Source: DASQBT01 sp049578545
Lineage (GTDB): Bacteria; Pseudomonadota; Gammaproteobacteria; Burkholderiales; Thiobacillaceae
Assembly: GCA_049578545.1 (NCBI GenBank)
Contig: JBAUMF010000093.1
Location: forward strand, 58,812-122,811
Length of the DNA stretch: 64,000 bases
Direction of reading: 5' to 3'
Part shown: piece after piece, positions 62,218-64,000 of the stretch
Position numbering within the stretch: position 1 is the first letter of the stretch
Layout of the letters: each line of letters starts with the position of its first letter
The notes under the pieces: model-generated
Told to the model about the DNA's origin: nothing
Databases searched by the model: none
What the model saw: only the letters and a program-made list of their open reading frames with translations
Translations under genes and position numbers: made by a program

Positions 62218-62937
62218 CTATAGGTCACCATTGGCGGCGGCCTGCATGATGTTGTCCATCTTTTCCCGGATGTCCCTGGCGTACTTGGACAGCTGGGGAT
62301 TTATGCCCATCCTGCCCTGCACTGTATCCAGCCAAGCCAGGTCCCAGTCCAGGGTGATGACCCAGATGGCCTTGTCGGCGTCTTCCATGATGGCAATGCG
62401 GCAGGGGAGGTAAGCGATGGCCTCCGGGGCCGCCTTTAGCACTTCGCGCCCGGCGGCGATGTCGCAGTAATGGAACACTTCCATGCGCGGCGCTTCCGTG
62501 TCGCCCAGCACAGCCTGGATATCCTTCCACATCGGGGAATGGCCGACCAGCTTGAAATTCAGTTGATTGGCGCGCAGCTTCATGGATTCCACCACGTCAT
62601 CAAAGCTCAATCCGGGCTTGGCCTTGTATTTGGTGGACATGAAACTCATGGCATCGCGGATGCCCATGTTGGGCATCATCGCCATCATGGCCTGCATCAG
62701 GGCCACCTTCTGCTCGCGCGGCAGGGAGGCCGTCATCGTATACGGCTTGGCGGCGACGGAAGGCTTGAACGTGGCCATCGATCCGATCAGGCCCAGATAG
62801 GCGGGGACGTTCGGCAGCGAGATGCCGGGCATCGTCACCAGGTAGGGGTTGACCGGGGGCTTGGGGGGTTCATCCGCCAGGACGGCAGATGCAGCAAGGG
62901 TAAGCGCGGTGAGTAAGATCTTGGCCTGGCTTTTCAT
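62218..62937 (-). CDS. Periplasmic DUF302 protein
   Basis: 239 residues from ATG 62937, which follows GGAGG. Signal peptide (ILLTALTLAASAVLA), then a variable Pro/Met-rich part and a C-terminal DUF302 domain (VEVFHYCD-like FHYCDIAAGREVL, YLPCRIAIMED). DUF302 proteins bind small ligands and are common beside sulfur and respiratory genes. Same orientation as soxYZ, 230 bp downstream, but behind a terminator. Confidence 0.8.
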   Translation of the reverse strand: MKSQAKILLTALTLAASAVLADEPPKPPVNPYLVTMPGISLPNVPAYLGLIGSMATFKPSVAAKPYTMTASLPREQKVALMQAMMAMMPNMGIRDAMSFMSTKYKAKPGLSFDDVVESMKLRANQLNFKLVGHSPMWKDIQAVLGDTEAPRMEVFHYCDIAAGREVLKAAPEAIAYLPCRIAIMEDADKAIWVITLDWDLAWLDTVQGRMGINPQLSKYARDIREKMDNIMQAAANGDL

Positions 62938-63102
62938 GGGTTCCTCCGAAAGATGTTCTGTTTGATATCGCAACACACGCCTTGTCAGGATAGCCCAACG
63001 TCGGCGGATGGGCTGTGCCGCAGGCGTGTAGACGTTTGCTCAAGACACTGGCCGACAAGCGTGGCGCAGCTTGAGATGCAGCGAGATCCCGCTCTGCAAT
63101 AA

Positions 63103-63135
63103 ACACGATTGGGGAGAACTTCTCCCCAATCGTGT
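63103..63135 (-). terminator. Long palindrome after soxZ
   Basis: A perfect inverted repeat with 16-bp arms and a single central base (63103-63118, 63120-63135), core TTGGGGAGAA. On the minus strand it is followed by a short T-rich tract (TTATTGC), so it should end the sox transcript. Confidence 0.75.
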
Positions 63136-63167
63136 CGACGCCAGGTTAGCTGATTTGTGACGGTCAA

Positions 63168-63467
63168 TCAGGACGCGGTCACCTCGGCACTGCCGGTGTC
63201 GCCACTGGTGTCGACGACATTGAGCGCAACCTTGTCGCCGGCTTTCATGCCATTGATCTTGATGTTCAGGTAGGGATCCTTCGCCATGCCGCCCCCCCAG
63301 TTGCCATCCACCACCGTCTTTCCATTGACCGTGACCGTGATGGTCTTGATGTAGAGCTCGGGAACGAGTTTACCGCCTACCTTGCGCAGACCATTTTCAG
63401 AAGGATGACTGATCAGGGCCTTGATGCTGCCGTCGCCGCTTGCCCGCATTTTCATGCCAATTGCCAT
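63168..63467 (-). CDS. soxZ: Sulfur-oxidation carrier subunit SoxZ
   Basis: 99 residues, family length. Immunoglobulin-like beta-sandwich pattern with VKMRA-like opening (MAIGMKMRASGDGSIKALI), SHPSENGLR and the C-terminal VNVV repeats. It forms the SoxYZ heterodimer that holds sulfur intermediates on SoxY in the periplasm; no signal peptide, since it is exported with SoxY. 48 bp downstream of soxY. Confidence 0.93.
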   Translation of the reverse strand: MAIGMKMRASGDGSIKALISHPSENGLRKVGGKLVPELYIKTITVTVNGKTVVDGNWGGGMAKDPYLNIKINGMKAGDKVALNVVDTSGDTGSAEVTAS

Positions 63468-63515
63468 AGTTATCTCCGTATGCCGTTGAATTGAGTGGAT
63501 TGAGCGAGATGGCGA

Positions 63516-63980
63516 TCAGCCGCCACAGCCACCGATGGTGACCTTCACTTCCTTGGCCGCGGTCCACACCTTGCCGCCGGCTTTCACAACGGCACGCACG
63601 TCGGCGGTGGTGGCCATCTTGATCCGGGTGGACATGTAGCCGCCAAAATCAGTCAGCTTGAAGTCGACAATCAGGGGATAGACGTTCTTCTCGGCCAGAA
63701 TGTAGAGGGAGTCCACATCCGGCATGTTGACGGTCACTTCAACCGGAACCGAGGCCCCGTTTTCAGCAATGTCAGGCGCCTTGACCACAATGTTGCCGGT
63801 ATTTTCGGCACTCGATGCGCCGATGGCAGCCAGGGAGTCGGCAACCTTCTTGGAGTCAAATGCCGCCTGGTTCCAGTCGGCCAGTACCTGGCCGGGCTTG
63901 AGCAAGCCGGCCGCCGCAGCCACAGACAGGGCGCCAACGCCCGCCGTGCCTTTCAACACATTTCTACGCAGTGCATTCAT
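63516..63980 (-). CDS. soxY: Sulfur-oxidation carrier subunit SoxY
   Basis: 154 residues: a Tat-type signal (LRRNVLKG...), a beta-sandwich domain, and the C-terminal swinging arm GGCGG with the sulfur-carrying Cys near the very end. AAGGAG lies 11 bp before ATG 63980. With SoxZ it carries thiosulfate-derived sulfur for SoxAX, SoxB and SoxCD. Other sox genes would be expected beyond the right edge of the window. Confidence 0.95.
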   Translation of the reverse strand: MNALRRNVLKGTAGVGALSVAAAAGLLKPGQVLADWNQAAFDSKKVADSLAAIGASSAENTGNIVVKAPDIAENGASVPVEVTVNMPDVDSLYILAEKNVYPLIVDFKLTDFGGYMSTRIKMATTADVRAVVKAGGKVWTAAKEVKVTIGGCGG

Positions 63981-64000
63981 GAACGGTTATCTCCTTCTGA

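Overview
The window looks like a chromosome segment from a sulfur-oxidising betaproteobacterium (Thiobacillus/Sulfuricella-like). This rests on soxY and soxZ at the right edge, a carbon disulfide/carbonyl sulfide hydrolase-like enzyme near the left edge, GC-rich genes with strong Shine-Dalgarno sites, and betaproteobacterial-type RND, CpxRA-like and type I restriction genes. The species is an inference from content only. I saw no rRNA, tRNA or CRISPR array.

Layout. 1-2.5 kb: a ChrB-domain protein with an MFS transporter, then the His-rich tail of a transporter cut by an IS630-type remnant. 2.5-5.7 kb: a sigma-54 promoter with inverted-repeat upstream sites drives a CS2/COS hydrolase-like beta-carbonic-anhydrase-fold enzyme and an FmdB zinc ribbon; a dedicated sigma-54 activator follows. 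5.7-14.6 kb: an mdtABC-type RND pump with its outer-membrane channel. 15.3-22.6 kb: a CpxR/CpxA-like pair with a consensus CpxR box, a diguanylate cyclase, a CpxP/Spy-like protein and a run of small envelope proteins ending in an OmpA-like lipoprotein. 23-33.6 kb: a 2OG-Fe(II) oxygenase, an emrR-OMF-emrA-emrB operon and a divergent ybhGFSR-type ABC exporter. 33.7-39.5 kb: DUF1614, Mth938-like, pncA-pncB, a kinase-like protein and a PRPP synthetase (NAD salvage and PRPP supply).

39.6-51.5 kb is a defence island. The type I R-M genes are hsdR, hsdS and hsdM. hsdR carries six in-frame copies of a GC-rich palindromic repeat, all read in the same phase. An AT-richer ParA-like ATPase plus RelA/SpoT-type nucleotide synthetase pair sits between hsdS and hsdM. 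A PIN/NYN nuclease, a secreted protein, a membrane-anchored Mrr nuclease and a DUF6933 protein follow. Last come the wreckage of a wHTH-nucleotidyltransferase/HEPN pair fused by deletion and of a second hsdM, ending in more palindromic repeats.

51.6-55.7 kb looks like a small RiPP cluster: a 64-residue precursor, a terminator-like attenuator, a radical SAM/SPASM maturase, an arginine amidinotransferase-like enzyme and a convergent 2OG-Fe(II) oxygenase. The amidinotransferase makes the combination unusual. 56-64 kb holds a fatty-acid-hydroxylase-like protein, SohB, a patatin lipoprotein, an IorAB-type molybdenum hydroxylase, a DUF302 protein and soxZ/soxY.

The strongest candidates for undescribed biology are the ParA-RelA/SpoT module inside the R-M operon and the RiPP cluster with an amidinotransferase. 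Next are the sigma-54-controlled CS2/COS hydrolase unit and the palindromic repeats inside hsdR.
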